From positions 1 to 64,000 of the forward strand of contig NZ_ATDN01000002.1 of NCBI RefSeq assembly GCF_004014805.1: a DNA stretch of 64,000 nt. The letters are read 5' to 3'. Origin of the DNA: Mycolicibacterium elephantis DSM 44368. GTDB lineage: Bacteria; Actinomycetota; Actinomycetes; Mycobacteriales; Mycobacteriaceae. The notes under the pieces are model-generated. The model searched no databases. It was not told where the DNA came from and saw only the letters and a program-made list of their open reading frames with translations. This document shows, one piece after another, positions 31,429-44,141 of this stretch. A program made the translations under genes and the position numbers. Each line of letters starts with the position of its first letter. Position 1 is the first letter of the stretch.

Positions 31429-32345
31429 TGGTAGGTGTCCGACGGCGCCGGAATGTGTGCGGGGTCGTCGATGTCGTCGAACTCGGACACCTCGATACCG
31501 TAGGCGCGGGCCAGATCCAGGATCTTGTTCGCCCGGGCGATGCGGGGCAGGTCCGAGCCGTTGCGGATCTCGCCGCCGTCGCGCTCGAACTCGATGAAAA
31601 ACTCCTTGGCCCAGGCGATTTCATCCGGCGACGGCGAAAGACCCTCGTTTACCGTCAAGCACTGCTCCGGGGTGAGACAGATCTTGCCGGTCATGCCGAA
31701 CTCGACTGACACCGCCGTCGCCTCGCTGAGCACCAGCGCGCTGTGCCCGACGGTCGGCCCGTCGATCGCACTCGGCAGGTGTGCGGCCTTGGCGGCGATG
31801 GTGAATCGCGACCTGGCGTAGGCGAGCGTGGTGGGGTTCTCGCCGAAACCGGTGTCCCGGCGGAAGTCGCCGATACCGAACGCGAGCCGGAAGGTGCCCT
31901 TGGCCGCGGCGATCTCGGTGATGCGCTCCAGCCCGCGCGCGGTCTCCACCAGTGCGACGATCGGCACGTTGGGCAATCGATTGGCGGTTTCGGTGACATG
32001 GTCGACGGATTCGACCATCGCCAGCATCACGCCGCCGACCGACGTCCCGGCCAGCATCTCCAGATCGTCGGCCCACCACGGTGTGCCGAAACCGTTGATC
32101 CGTACCCAGTCACTGTGGCCCTCCGACAGCCACCGGACCACGTTGTGGCGGGCGGTCACCTTGTCCTTGGGGGCGACCGCGTCCTCGATGTCGAGGACGA
32201 CGATGTCGGCGCGCGACTTCGCCGCGGGTTCGAACCGCTCGTACTGTGCGCCGTTCACCAGCAGCCAGCTGCGGGCGAGCACCGGATCGATGCGGTACCC
32301 GACCTCACTGCCGGCCGGTTGGTCAGGCGTTTCCTGGTCGTGCAT
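31422..32345 (-). CDS. HpcH/HpaI aldolase/citrate lyase family protein (CitE-like)
   Basis: 307 residues of the stand-alone CitE-like family. TIM-barrel landmarks: RSWLLVNG, the Mg ligand segment VVLDIEDAVAP, VRINGFGTPWW, ALVETARGLE (Glu ligand), and FGIGDFRRDTG. Without citrate-lyase alpha or gamma subunits nearby it is more likely to cleave or hydrolyse a beta-hydroxyacyl-CoA or malyl-CoA type substrate. Exact substrate unknown. Confidence 0.85.
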   Translation of the reverse strand: MHDQETPDQPAGSEVGYRIDPVLARSWLLVNGAQYERFEPAAKSRADIVVLDIEDAVAPKDKVTARHNVVRWLSEGHSDWVRINGFGTPWWADDLEMLAGTSVGGVMLAMVESVDHVTETANRLPNVPIVALVETARGLERITEIAAAKGTFRLAFGIGDFRRDTGFGENPTTLAYARSRFTIAAKAAHLPSAIDGPTVGHSALVLSEATAVSVEFGMTGKICLTPEQCLTVNEGLSPSPDEIAWAKEFFIEFERDGGEIRNGSDLPRIARANKILDLARAYGIEVSEFDDIDDPAHIPAPSDTYHY

Positions 32346-32399
32346 CTGCTAATCGTCGCGTATCGCTCGGGCGCGATCGCGTCAGGGTCGGCCGAAGGG

Positions 32400-33140
32400 T
32401 CAGTTCGGCAGCGCCGTCTTGAACAGGTCCTGCAGCGCGACCCAGTGCCGTTCGGCGGCCTCGGGGTCGTACGGGGCGTTGTCGGGAACGGCGAAACCGT
32501 GGCCCGCCGGGTAGAACTCGACGGTGTGGGTGACGTTCGCGTCGGTCAGCGCCTGGTCCAGGATCTCGGCGTGGCGGGGCGTGAAGCCCTGGTCATTGGC
32601 GGCTCCGGCGACGTACACCGTGGCCTTGATCCGGTCGGCGAGCAGGTGCGGGCTGGTGGGCTCGTCGGTGACCAGGCCGCTGGCGTGGAAGGACCCGGCG
32701 GCGGCGACCCGGTCGGGCACCCGGCCGGCCACGATGATCGACGCGCGTCCACCCATGCAGTAACCGCACACGCCGAACGCGTCGCCCTTGACCTCGGGGC
32801 GCGCGGCCAGGAAATCGAAGAACGCGGTCGCGTCGGCGGCCATCATGTCGGGCGTGATGCTGCCGATCATCCGGAACAGCCGTGAGCGCTCCTTGGGGTC
32901 GTTGAATACCGTCTTCATGTCGAACGGCGCCCAGTCGCCGTGGCGGTAGTACACGTCGGGCAGCAACACCGCGTGGCCGAAACCGGCGAGCCGGGCCGCC
33001 ATGTCCTGGAAGACGTCGCGCACCCCGCCGGCGTCGACGTACATGACGACGCCCGTCCACGGGCCGCTGCCGTTGGGGGTGTGCAGGGTGACGGGGCAGG
33101 TGCCGTCAGCAGTGGTGATGGTCGTGGAGATACTCGGCAT
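32400..33140 (-). CDS. Dienelactone hydrolase family protein (Rv2765-like)
   Basis: 246 residues from ATG 33140 ([10 protein letters not shown]). Alpha/beta-hydrolase with nucleophile elbow GYCMGG (Cys, as in dienelactone hydrolases), [11 protein letters not shown] supplying the acid and PAGHGFAV the histidine. Located divergent to thyA as Rv2765 is in M. tuberculosis. Likely opens lactones or small esters; physiological substrate unknown. Confidence 0.9.
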   Translation of the reverse strand: MPSISTTITTADGTCPVTLHTPNGSGPWTGVVMYVDAGGVRDVFQDMAARLAGFGHAVLLPDVYYRHGDWAPFDMKTVFNDPKERSRLFRMIGSITPDMMAADATAFFDFLAARPEVKGDAFGVCGYCMGGRASIIVAGRVPDRVAAAGSFHASGLVTDEPTSPHLLADRIKATVYVAGAANDQGFTPRHAEILDQALTDANVTHTVEFYPAGHGFAVPDNAPYDPEAAERHWVALQDLFKTALPN

Positions 33141-33169
33141 GGCTTCCGTTCTACTCGTTCGTTTCGGAC

Positions 33170-33175
33170 TAGGCT
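33170..33175 (+). promoter_or_regulatory. -10 hexamer of thyA (leaderless)
   Basis: TAGGCT, 7 nt before GTG 33183; supports this start over the longer open frame. Confidence 0.65.
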
Positions 33176-33182
33176 GGCGGAC

Positions 33183-33983
33183 GTGCCGATCGCAACGCCC
33201 TATGAGGATCTTCTGCGCCTGGTGCTCGAGCACGGCACGCCGAAATCCGACCGCACCGGCACCGGCACCCGCAGCGTGTTCGGCCATCAGATGCGCTACG
33301 ACCTGGCCGCCGGGTTCCCGCTGATCACCACCAAGAAGGTGCACACCAAGTCGGTGATCTACGAGCTGCTGTGGTTTCTGCGCGGCGACTCCAACGTCCG
33401 GTGGCTACAGGAGCACGGCGTCACCATCTGGGACGAATGGGCAAGTGAGACAGGTGATCTCGGGCCAATCTATGGCGTTCAGTGGCGGTCGTGGCCGACC
33501 CCGTCGGGTGAGCACATCGACCAGATCAGTGCCGCGCTGGACCTGCTCAGGACCGACCCCGATTCGCGTCGCATCATCGTCTCGGCGTGGAATGTCGGCC
33601 AGATCGCCCAGATGGCGCTGCCGCCATGCCACGCGTTCTTCCAGTTCTACGTCGCCGACGGCAGGCTGAGCTGCCAGCTCTACCAGCGCAGCGCCGACCT
33701 GTTCCTCGGTGTGCCGTTCAACATCGCCAGCTACGCGCTGCTGACCCACATGATGGCGGCGCAGGCCGGGCTGGAGGTGGGCGAGTTCATCTGGACCGGC
33801 GGCGACTGCCACATCTACGACAACCACGTCGAGCAGGTGCGGCTGCAGCTCAGTCGCGACCCGCGCCCGTATCCGGAACTCGTTCTGGCGCCGCGGGATT
33901 CGATCTTCGACTACACCTACGAGGACATCGCGATCCTCAACTACGATCCGCACCCGGCGATCAAGGCCCCGGTTGCGGTATGA
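33183..33983 (+). CDS. thyA: Thymidylate synthase ThyA
   Basis: Folate-dependent dUMP methylation, oxidising methylene-THF to DHF. 266 residues from GTG 33183. Motifs: [32 protein letters not shown], active-site Cys in [30 protein letters not shown] and the dUMP-binding DCHIYDNH. Immediately followed by dfrA, which recycles the DHF. Confidence 0.97.
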   Translation: MPIATPYEDLLRLVLEHGTPKSDRTGTGTRSVFGHQMRYDLAAGFPLITTKKVHTKSVIYELLWFLRGDSNVRWLQEHGVTIWDEWASETGDLGPIYGVQWRSWPTPSGEHIDQISAALDLLRTDPDSRRIIVSAWNVGQIAQMALPPCHAFFQFYVADGRLSCQLYQRSADLFLGVPFNIASYALLTHMMAAQAGLEVGEFIWTGGDCHIYDNHVEQVRLQLSRDPRPYPELVLAPRDSIFDYTYEDIAILNYDPHPAIKAPVAV

Positions 33984-34002
33984 GGCCTGCTTGCAGGGCC
34001 GA

Positions 34003-34494
34003 ATGAGGTCGTCTGACGTCGGCCTGATCTGGGCCCAGTCGACTTCCGGGGTCATCGGCCGCGACGGCGGCATCCCGTGGCGGCTGCCCGAGGACCAGGC
34101 CAGGTTCAAAGAGCTGACGATCGGTCACACGGTGGTGATGGGGCGGTTGACCTGGGAGTCGCTTCCGGCGAAGGTGCGTCCGCTGCCGGGACGTCGCAAC
34201 GTTGTTCTCACCCGGCGCGCCGACTATGTGGCCGACGGCGCCGACGTGGTCGCCGGCCTCGACGCCGCGCTCACCGGCGAGACTTCCTGGGTGATCGGCG
34301 GGGCGGAGGTGTACGCGGCCGCGCTGCCGCTGGCCACGCGCTGCGAGGTCACCGAGGTGGAGATCGACCTTCCGCGTCGCGACGGCGACGCGGTGGCGCC
34401 GGTGCTCGACGAGGGATGGGTCGGCGAGACCGGGGAGTGGCAGACCAGCAGGTCGGGGCTGCGCTACCGGTTCTACAGCTACCGGCGCGCGTAA
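34003..34494 (+). CDS. dfrA: Dihydrofolate reductase
   Basis: Reduces DHF to THF; trimethoprim-class target. 163 residues from ATG 34003 ([12 protein letters not shown]); a TTG at 33973 overlapping the thyA stop would add ten residues. Motifs: [20 protein letters not shown], the catalytic Asp/Glu in [21 protein letters not shown] with the NADPH-binding [10 protein letters not shown] and WVIGGAEVY. Operon with thyA. Confidence 0.95.
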   Translation: MRSSDVGLIWAQSTSGVIGRDGGIPWRLPEDQARFKELTIGHTVVMGRLTWESLPAKVRPLPGRRNVVLTRRADYVADGADVVAGLDAALTGETSWVIGGAEVYAAALPLATRCEVTEVEIDLPRRDGDAVAPVLDEGWVGETGEWQTSRSGLRYRFYSYRRA

Positions 34495-34535
34495 CCGTCG
34501 CCAGCGGTGTCGGTGGCGTCCTGCAGGATGGCGAC

Positions 34536-35753
34536 GTGGCGACCAAACTCACGGCTGCCCAGGCGCGCCGCATCGCCGTCGCGGCGCAGGGCTTCGCCGA
34601 GCCCAGACCGCAAGGCCCGGTCAGCCGCGCCCACCTGCGCCTGCTGATCTCCCGCATCCAGGTGCTGCAGCTGGATTCGGTGTCGGTGGCGGTGCGCGCA
34701 CATTACGCGCCGGTGTTCAGCCGGCTCGGGCCCTACGACCGCGATGTGCTGGACCGGGCGGCGTGGCGCCACACCGGCCGCTCGCCGCGGCTGCTCGTCG
34801 AGTACTGGGCGCACGAGGCCGCGCTGATGGCCGTCGAGGACTGGCCGTTGCTGCGGTGGCGGATGCGCGAGTACACCCACGGCCGGTGGGGGACGCACAT
34901 CGTCAAGAAGAACCTGCGGCTGGCGGAGAAGGTCCTCGCGGCCGTCGAGGAGCTCGGTCCCTCGACGGCCGGGCAGATCGAGGCGCACCTGGGGGCCGAA
35001 CAGCGCGGCCGCAAGGGGCCCTGGTGGGACCGCAGCGACACGAAGTGGGTGACCGAGGCGCTGTTCGCCTCGGGGCAGTTGACGACGGCCACCAGGGTGG
35101 GCTTCGCGCGGCACTACGACCTCACCGAACGAGTGCTGCCGCCGGAGGTGGTCGCCCGCCAGGTCGCCGACGACGACGCGGTGCGGCAGCTGGTGTTGCG
35201 CGCGGCCGGCGCGCTGGGCGTGGCCACCGAGGCCGACCTCCGCGACTATTTCCGGCTCTCGCCGCGGCAGTCCAAACCGGCGGTCGCCGAGCTGGTGGCC
35301 GCCGGTGAACTGGAGGCTGTCGAGGTGGAGGGGTGGCAGGCTCCGGCGTATCTGCGGGCCGGTCAGAAAGTGCCGCGGCAAGACCGGGGCACGGCGTTGC
35401 TATGCCCGTTCGACCCGTTGATCTTCTTCCGGCCGCGGGTTGAGCGGCTGTTCGACGGATTTCGGTACCGCATCGAGATTTATACGCCGGCGGCCAAGCG
35501 CCAGTACGGGTACTACGTGTGGCCGTTTCTGCTCGACGGGATGTTGGTGGGCCGCGTCGACCTGAAAGCCGACCGCGCCAACGACGCGTTGCACGTCGTC
35601 GGCGCGTTCACCGAACCGCAGCAGAGGTCATCGCGGATGGCCGGGCCGCTGGCAGGTGAGCTGCGCACGATGGCGACCTGGCTGAACCTGTCGGAGGTCA
35701 CCGTGGGGGCCAAGGGCGAGCTGGCGGCGCCGCTCGCCGCGGCCCTGCGGTGA
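34536..35753 (+). CDS. YcaQ-family winged-helix protein (HTH_42, putative crosslink DNA glycosylase)
   Basis: 405 residues from GTG 34536. Matches the HTH_42/YcaQ family of E. coli YcaQ and Streptomyces AlkX-like glycosylases that unhook interstrand crosslinks. Key segments: N-terminal ISRIQVLQLDSVSVAVRAHY containing the QxD active-site signature, WAHEAALM, three winged-helix modules, and LCPFDPLIFFRPRVERLF. The family activity is established for other bacteria; here it is inferred from sequence. Ends 3 nt before the convergent DUF4193 gene. Confidence 0.85.
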   Translation: MATKLTAAQARRIAVAAQGFAEPRPQGPVSRAHLRLLISRIQVLQLDSVSVAVRAHYAPVFSRLGPYDRDVLDRAAWRHTGRSPRLLVEYWAHEAALMAVEDWPLLRWRMREYTHGRWGTHIVKKNLRLAEKVLAAVEELGPSTAGQIEAHLGAEQRGRKGPWWDRSDTKWVTEALFASGQLTTATRVGFARHYDLTERVLPPEVVARQVADDDAVRQLVLRAAGALGVATEADLRDYFRLSPRQSKPAVAELVAAGELEAVEVEGWQAPAYLRAGQKVPRQDRGTALLCPFDPLIFFRPRVERLFDGFRYRIEIYTPAAKRQYGYYVWPFLLDGMLVGRVDLKADRANDALHVVGAFTEPQQRSSRMAGPLAGELRTMATWLNLSEVTVGAKGELAAPLAAALR

Positions 35754-35756
35754 AGC

Positions 35757-36056
35757 TCAGACGCAGTCCGCGCAGATGGTCTGACCGCCGGTCTTCAGCG
35801 CGAGCCGGCTTCGGTGCTGCACCAGGAAGCAGCTCGAGCAGGTGAACTCGTCGGCCTGCTTCGGCAGCACGCGGACGGTCAGCTCCTCACCCGAGAGGTC
35901 GGCGCCGGGCAGGTCGATCGAATCGACGGGATCGCCGTCGTCGACGTCCAGCACTGCAACATCGACCTGGCGCCGCCGCGCTGCGATTTCCTGAACCGAC
36001 TCATCGGCGACGTCGTCGGTTTCCTTGACGCGAGGTGCGTCGTAATCCGTGGACAT
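35757..36056 (-). CDS. DUF4193 family protein
   Basis: 99 residues; matches the actinobacterial DUF4193 family (relative of Rv2699c). Acidic N-terminal region (DYDAPRVKETDD), LPGADLSGEELTVRVLPKQ, and a C-terminal zinc-binding pair CSSCF/CADC separated by LVQHRSRLA. A GAGGAG precedes the ATG. Function not established; possibly a transcription-associated zinc protein. Divergent from thyX. Confidence 0.85.
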   Translation of the reverse strand: MSTDYDAPRVKETDDVADESVQEIAARRRQVDVAVLDVDDGDPVDSIDLPGADLSGEELTVRVLPKQADEFTCSSCFLVQHRSRLALKTGGQTICADCV

Positions 36057-36189
36057 TCGTCACGCTCCTCATCGCTGTTGCGAACAGTGCTTGATTAACA
36101 CCGGCTGGGATCCGCTTTGTTCCCCGTCCGGCGCGGGTTGAAACCCGACTCGGCAGAACCACTGCCCGAGCAGGGCAAAGCCGCCACGT

Positions 36190-36195
36190 TAGGGT
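36190..36195 (+). promoter_or_regulatory. -10 hexamer of thyX (leaderless)
   Basis: TAGGGT, 6 nt before GTG 36202, which selects that GTG over the one at 36196. Confidence 0.65.
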
Positions 36196-36201
36196 GTGCG
36201 C

Positions 36202-36966
36202 GTGGCCGAGACCACGCCGCTACGCGTGCAACTGATCGCCAAGACGGAGTTCCTGGCGCCCCCCGACGTGTCCTGGAGCACCGACGCCGAGGGCGGGCCG
36301 GCGCTGGTGGAGTTCGCCGGCCGGGCCTGCTACCAGAGCTGGTCCAAGCCCAATCCGCGCACCGCCACCAACGCCGCCTACGTGCGGCACATCATCGACG
36401 TCGGGCACTTCTCGGTGCTCGAGCACGCGTCGGTGTCGTTCTACATCACCGGCATCTCCCGGTCGTGCACCCACGAGTTGATCCGACACCGCCACTTCTC
36501 CTACTCGCAGCTGTCCCAGCGCTACGTCCCCGAGCACGACTCGCAGGTGGTGGTCCCGCCGGGCATGGAGGACGATCCCGAGCTGCTGGAGATCTTCACC
36601 GCCGCCGCCGATGCCAGCCGTGCGGCCTACGTGGAGCTGCTGAGCAGGCTCGAGGAGAAGTTCAAGGGCGACCACCCAGGGGAGAACCTCGGGGCGCTGC
36701 GGCGCAAACAGGCCCGTCAGGCGGCGCGCGCGGTGCTGCCGAACGCGACCGAGACACGCATCGTGGTCACCGGGAATTACCGCGCCTGGCGGCATTTCAT
36801 CGCGGTGCGCGCCAGCGAGCACGCCGACGTGGAGATTCGCCGGCTCGCCGTCGAATGCCTGCGCCAGCTGATCGATGTGGCGCCCCAGGTGTTCGCCGAT
36901 TTCGAGATCACCACATTGGCGGACGGGTCAGAGGTGGCCACTTCGCCGCTAGCCACGGAGGCGTAG
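36202..36966 (+). CDS. thyX: Flavin-dependent thymidylate synthase ThyX
   Basis: FAD/NADPH-dependent dTMP synthesis that yields THF directly. 254 residues from GTG 36202 ([16 protein letters not shown]). The ThyX motif [13 protein letters not shown] (RHRx7S) is intact, preceded by [14 protein letters not shown] and followed by [14 protein letters not shown] and TGNYRAW. The end SPLATEA is conserved and its codons, with the stop, begin the downstream 35-bp tandem repeat. The cell therefore has both ThyA and ThyX 3 kb apart, as in M. tuberculosis. Confidence 0.97.
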   Translation: MAETTPLRVQLIAKTEFLAPPDVSWSTDAEGGPALVEFAGRACYQSWSKPNPRTATNAAYVRHIIDVGHFSVLEHASVSFYITGISRSCTHELIRHRHFSYSQLSQRYVPEHDSQVVVPPGMEDDPELLEIFTAAADASRAAYVELLSRLEEKFKGDHPGENLGALRRKQARQAARAVLPNATETRIVVTGNYRAWRHFIAVRASEHADVEIRRLAVECLRQLIDVAPQVFADFEITTLADGSEVATSPLATEA

Positions 36967-37104
36967 CCGGAGCCGGCCCGACTTCAGCCACGGAGGCGTA
37001 GCCGGAGCTGGCCCGACTTCAGCCACGGAGGCGTAGCCGGAGCCGGCCCGACTTCAGCCACGGAGGCGTAGCCGGAGCTGGCCCGACTTCAGCCACGGAG
37101 GCGT
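36951..37104 (+). repeat. 35-bp tandem repeat derived from the thyX 3' end
   Basis: Four complete 35-bp units (36951-36985, 36986-37020, 37021-37055, 37056-37090) plus a 14-bp partial unit (37091-37104). Unit 1 starts inside thyX and includes its stop codon. Units alternate at one base (AGCCGG, AGCTGG, AGCCGG, AGCTGG), so the array looks like a duplicated 70-bp pair. CTTCAGCC of the units can pair with GGCTGAAG at 37116-37123. Confidence 0.95.
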
Positions 37105-37121
37105 GGGTAGCTATCGGCTGA

Positions 37122-38053
<932 letters not shown>

Positions 38054-38054
<1 letters not shown>

Positions 38055-39730
38055 TGAACGAAGAACTTCAGCCACCGGGGCCGCTGGCCCCAGGCGCGCT
38101 GCGGGTGACCGCGCTGGGCGGGATCAGCGAAATCGGCCGCAACATGACGGTTTTCGAGCATCTGGGCCGGCTGTTGATCGTCGACTGCGGAGTGTTGTTC
38201 CCCAACCACGACGAACCGGGCGTCGACCTGATCCTGCCCGACCTGCGCCTCATCGAGGACCGGCTGGACGAGGTGGAGGCGCTGGTGCTGACCCACGCCC
38301 ACGAGGACCACGTCGGCGCGATCCCGTTTCTGCTCAAGCTGCGGCCCGACATTCCGATCGTGGGGTCGAAGTTCACGCTCGCGCTGGTCGCCGAGAAGTG
38401 CCGGGAGCACCGCATCAAGCCGGTGCTGGTCGAAGTGGCTGCCGGACAACGCAGTACACACGGCGTGTTCGAATGCCAGTACTTTCACGTCAACCACTCG
38501 ATACCCGGGTGTCTGGCGATCGCGATCCACACGGGCGCGGGCACCGTGCTGCACACCGGCGACATCAAGCTCGACCAGCTGCCGCTGGACGACCAGCCGA
38601 CGGACTTACCCGGCTTGTCGCGGCTCGGCGATGCCGGGGTGGATCTGTTCCTCTGCGACTCGACGAACTCCGAGATCCCCGGGGTGGGGCCGTCGGAGAG
38701 CGAGGTCGGCCCGACACTGCACCGGTTGATCCGGGGTGCGACCGGCCGGGTGATCGTGGCCTGCTTCGCGTCGAACGTCGATCGGGTGCAACAGATCATC
38801 GACGCGGCGGTGGCGCTGGGCAGGCAGGTGTCGTTCGTCGGGCGCTCGATGGTGCGCAACATGGGCATCGCGCGCGAGCTGGGCTATCTGCGCGTCGACG
38901 ACAAGGACGTGCTCGACATCGGCGCGGCCGAGATGATGCCGCCGGAGCGGGTCGTGCTCATCACCACCGGAACACAGGGCGAGCCGATGTCGGCGCTGTC
39001 GCGGATGTCGCGTGGCGAACACCGCAGCATCACGCTGACCGCGGGCGATCTGATCATCCTGTCGTCGTCGCTGATTCCCGGCAATGAGGAGGCTGTCTAC
39101 GGGGTGATCGACGCGCTGGCGAAGATCGGCGCTCGTGTCGTGACCAATCAGCAAGTGCGCGTGCATGTTTCTGGACACGCCTACTCCGGCGAGCTGCTGT
39201 TTCTGTACAACGCGGTGCGGCCGCGCAACGTGATGCCGGTGCACGGCACGTGGCGGATGATGCGCGCCAACGCGGCGCTGGCGGTGCGCACCGGCGTCGA
39301 CCCCGACGCGGTCATGCTCGCGGAGAACGGTGTCAGCGTCGACCTGGTGGGCGGCCGGGCGTCCATCGCCGGGGCGGTGCCGACCGGAAAGATGTTCGTC
39401 GACGGGTTGGTCACCGGCGATGTCGGCGACGCCACGCTGGGTGAGCGGCTCATCCTGTCCTCGGGTTTCGTCGCGGTGACGGTGGTGGTGCACCGGGGCA
39501 CGGGGCGTGCGGCCGCGCCGGCGCATCTGCACTCGCGAGGGTTTTCCGAGGACCCCAAGGCGTTGGAGCCCGTGGCGCGCAAGGTCGAGGAGGAGCTGGA
39601 AGCACTTGCCGCCGACAACGTCACCGATGTCGCGCGGATCGCTCAGGCGGTGCGTCGCACGGTCGGCAAGTGGGTGGGGGAGACGTACCGGCGTCAGCCG
39701 ATGATCGTGCCGACCGTCATCGAGGTCTGA
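38054..39730 (+). CDS. rnj: Ribonuclease J
   Basis: Metallo-beta-lactamase/beta-CASP RNase with endo- and 5'-3' exonuclease activity. 558 residues from GTG 38054, identical in length to the M. tuberculosis enzyme. Motifs: THAHEDHVGAIPF (metal ligands), FHVNHSIPGC, HTGDIKLD, beta-CASP CFASNVDRVQQII, SSSLIPGNEE and HVSGHA, then the C-terminal domain. Part of the dapA operon; with PNPase it belongs to the RNA degradation machinery encoded in this window. Confidence 0.96.
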
Positions 39731-39747
39731 TTCTTCTCTGCGCCCCT

Positions 39748-39820
39748 CTCTGCGCCGAAATAGCATTCCGGGTCGTCGTATCGACTAAATCGCGACCGTG
39801 GCTGCTATTTCGGCGCAGAG
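39748..39820. repeat. Long inverted repeat between converging rnj and SDR genes
   Basis: Perfect 17-bp arms CTCTGCGCCGAAATAGC (39748-39764) and its complement (39804-39820), with an inner GGTCG/CGACC stem. The outer TTTCGGCGCAGAGGCCG recurs directly at about 39839-39855. Likely a bidirectional terminator or REP-like element; sequence differs from copies A-C. Confidence 0.85.
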
Positions 39821-39858
39821 GCCGCCGCGCAGAAACCTTTCGGCGCAGAGGCCGTCGC

Positions 39859-40671
39859 TCAGCGCTTGTTGACCGAGCCGGCGTCCACCGGCAACGCCAC
39901 CCCGGTCACATAACGCGCCGCGTCGGAGACCAGCCACGCCACCGCGTTGGCGATGTCCTCGGCCTGCAGCACCTGCACCGGCAATGCGTTACCCATGTCC
40001 TGGGGCGTCTTCTCGGCGATGCTGCCCAACCACTGCCGCGTGGCCTCGTTGTTGATCATCGGGGTGTCCACGCCGGCCGGATGTATCGAGTTGACCCGGA
40101 TACTGTGTTGGGCAAGCAGATTGGCATAGAGCCGCATCAACCCGACGATGCCGTGCTTGGCCGCCACGTACCCGATCGCGCCGGGATCGTCGCTGCCGAC
40201 GCCGATCAGCCCGGCCACCGAACTGGTGAGCACGATCGACCCGCCGTCGGCCTGCTGCACCAGCGTCGGGATCGCGACCTCGACGGTGTGGTGCACGCCG
40301 GTGAGGTTGACGTCGATGACGTCGCGCCAGCCGTCGGCGCCGGACTGCATGGGTGCGATGCCGGCGTTGGCGACCACGATGTCAAGCCGGCCGAGCGCGT
40401 CGACCCCGGACTGCAGCGCTGAGGCCAGCCCGGTCTGGTCGCGAACGTCGGCCTCGCGCGCCACGATTCGCGCGCCGGTGTCCTCGACGAGCTTGACGGT
40501 CAGCGCGAGATCGTCAGCTGTGGCAAGGGGATAGGGCACCGACGTGATCTGGTCGCAGATGTCGACCGCGATGATGTCGGCGCCTTCGGACGCCAGCTTG
40601 ACCGCCTCCGCGCGGCCCTGCCCGCGAGCCGCGCCCGTGATGAACGCGACCTTCCCGTCGAGGGAGCCCAT
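39859..40671 (-). CDS. Mycofactocin-type SDR family oxidoreductase (Rv2750-like)
   Basis: 270 residues from ATG 40671 overlapping the upstream stop. Classical SDR with [13 protein letters not shown], catalytic Ser in [14 protein letters not shown] (Tyr/Lys) and [12 protein letters not shown]. The insertion after the second strand ([19 protein letters not shown]) is the signature of the mycofactocin-coupled SDR subfamily, whose NAD stays bound and is recycled through the peptide cofactor mycofactocin. Substrate (an alcohol or steroid) unknown. Confidence 0.9.
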   Translation of the reverse strand: MGSLDGKVAFITGAARGQGRAEAVKLASEGADIIAVDICDQITSVPYPLATADDLALTVKLVEDTGARIVAREADVRDQTGLASALQSGVDALGRLDIVVANAGIAPMQSGADGWRDVIDVNLTGVHHTVEVAIPTLVQQADGGSIVLTSSVAGLIGVGSDDPGAIGYVAAKHGIVGLMRLYANLLAQHSIRVNSIHPAGVDTPMINNEATRQWLGSIAEKTPQDMGNALPVQVLQAEDIANAVAWLVSDAARYVTGVALPVDAGSVNKR

Positions 40672-40985
40672 CAGCTGCGCAGCTGGCCCTTGGCGGGATC
40701 TCCAGCGACGACCGGTTGCAGCATCTTGATGTCGGGCGCGCCGTCCAGATGTTCGCCGACCGTGCCGAACAGTGTCGCGACCGCGGGCGCGGCGCTGTGG
40801 GCCTGCAGCGCATCGGCATCGGCCCACTGTTCGACGAACACGAACGTCCCGTCGGCCTCGTGCAACGCATACAGCTCGCAGCCGGGTTCCTGATGCACCG
40901 CCTCGACGGCCTTCTTGCAGGCATCGCGCACGGTGTCCACGGACTCCGGCTTGGCGGTCATGGTTGCGACGATGACGATCGGCAT
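40671..40985 (-). CDS. Antibiotic biosynthesis monooxygenase (ABM) domain protein (Rv2749-like)
   Basis: 104 residues. ABM/dimeric ferredoxin-like fold: [62 protein letters not shown] precedes the ATG. Small monooxygenase, haem-degrading or signal-like roles are known in the fold; this member is uncharacterised. Operon with the SDR (stop and start overlap). Confidence 0.87.
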   Translation of the reverse strand: MPIVIVATMTAKPESVDTVRDACKKAVEAVHQEPGCELYALHEADGTFVFVEQWADADALQAHSAAPAVATLFGTVGEHLDGAPDIKMLQPVVAGDPAKGQLRS

Positions 40986-41043
40986 GGGCGATGAACTCCT
41001 CGATGAGTGCTGCTGGACGAGTGCACAGCCTACTGCCCGTCGT

Positions 41044-41496
41044 TCAGAGCACGTCCACCCAGATCGTGAAGGCGGCCACCGCCACCGCCAGCACCACCAG
41101 CCCGACGGTGTCCGTCGTCGCCAGTCGGCTGGGTTCCGTGCGGCTCAGCCGCACCTCGCGGGCGATGAGGAACAACGGAAACGCCACGCTGATCGCGATC
41201 AGAAATCCGCCGACGATGTAGGCCCAGACGTACTTCACGCCGTGCTTGCGGGCCTCGGCCACCATGAGGACCGCGGCTGCGAGCAGGAACAGCGCGATGT
41301 CGGCGGTGATCGACCGCGACGCGGGGTTGGCCTTGGTGTCCTCCCAGAACACCCGCAGCAGGTCGGCGCCGTGGCCGGAGTAGGCCAGGTTCTGGCTCCA
41401 GGTCGCGATCAGGGCGGCGACGGCGATAGCGGCGTAAACAGCGCAAAGTGCCTTGCTGGAGGTGGGCATACCGGCCCGGATATCGCTGGCGGTCAT
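41044..41496 (-). CDS. DUF2834 family membrane protein
   Basis: 150 residues with four transmembrane helices. ALIATWSQNLAY, followed by FWEDTKANPASRSITADI and LMVAEARKHGVKYVWAY, match the DUF2834 pattern as I remember it. Function unknown. ATG 41496 is used; a second ATG nine codons in is possible. TACCGT lies 8 nt before the first ATG. Confidence 0.8.
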   Translation of the reverse strand: MTASDIRAGMPTSSKALCAVYAAIAVAALIATWSQNLAYSGHGADLLRVFWEDTKANPASRSITADIALFLLAAAVLMVAEARKHGVKYVWAYIVGGFLIAISVAFPLFLIAREVRLSRTEPSRLATTDTVGLVVLAVAVAAFTIWVDVL

Positions 41497-41582
41497 GGTT
41501 CGGCACGGTATGCCTGCTCGGTGCCGAACAGATACCCTTTTGTGACCAGTGTGGCAGATGTTGTATCTGGGACTAGTGCGAC

Positions 41583-41588
41583 TAGGCT
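41583..41588 (+). promoter_or_regulatory. -10 hexamer of ftsK (leaderless)
   Basis: TAGGCT, 7 nt before ATG 41596; no Shine-Dalgarno sequence is present. Confidence 0.6.
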
Positions 41589-41595
41589 TGCATGC

Positions 41596-44055
<2,460 letters not shown>

Positions 44056-44141
44056 CGCCGCCGGACGCCGAGATCGACGTTCTGGTGGATTCCACTCGCT
44101 TTTTCCCGCCCGTTCGTCCCTTTGGGCGTCAAAGTCAACAG

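Noticed and set aside
36951..37104. CRISPR array
   Set aside because: Units are contiguous, without spacers, and derive from the thyX 3' end; no cas genes are present.
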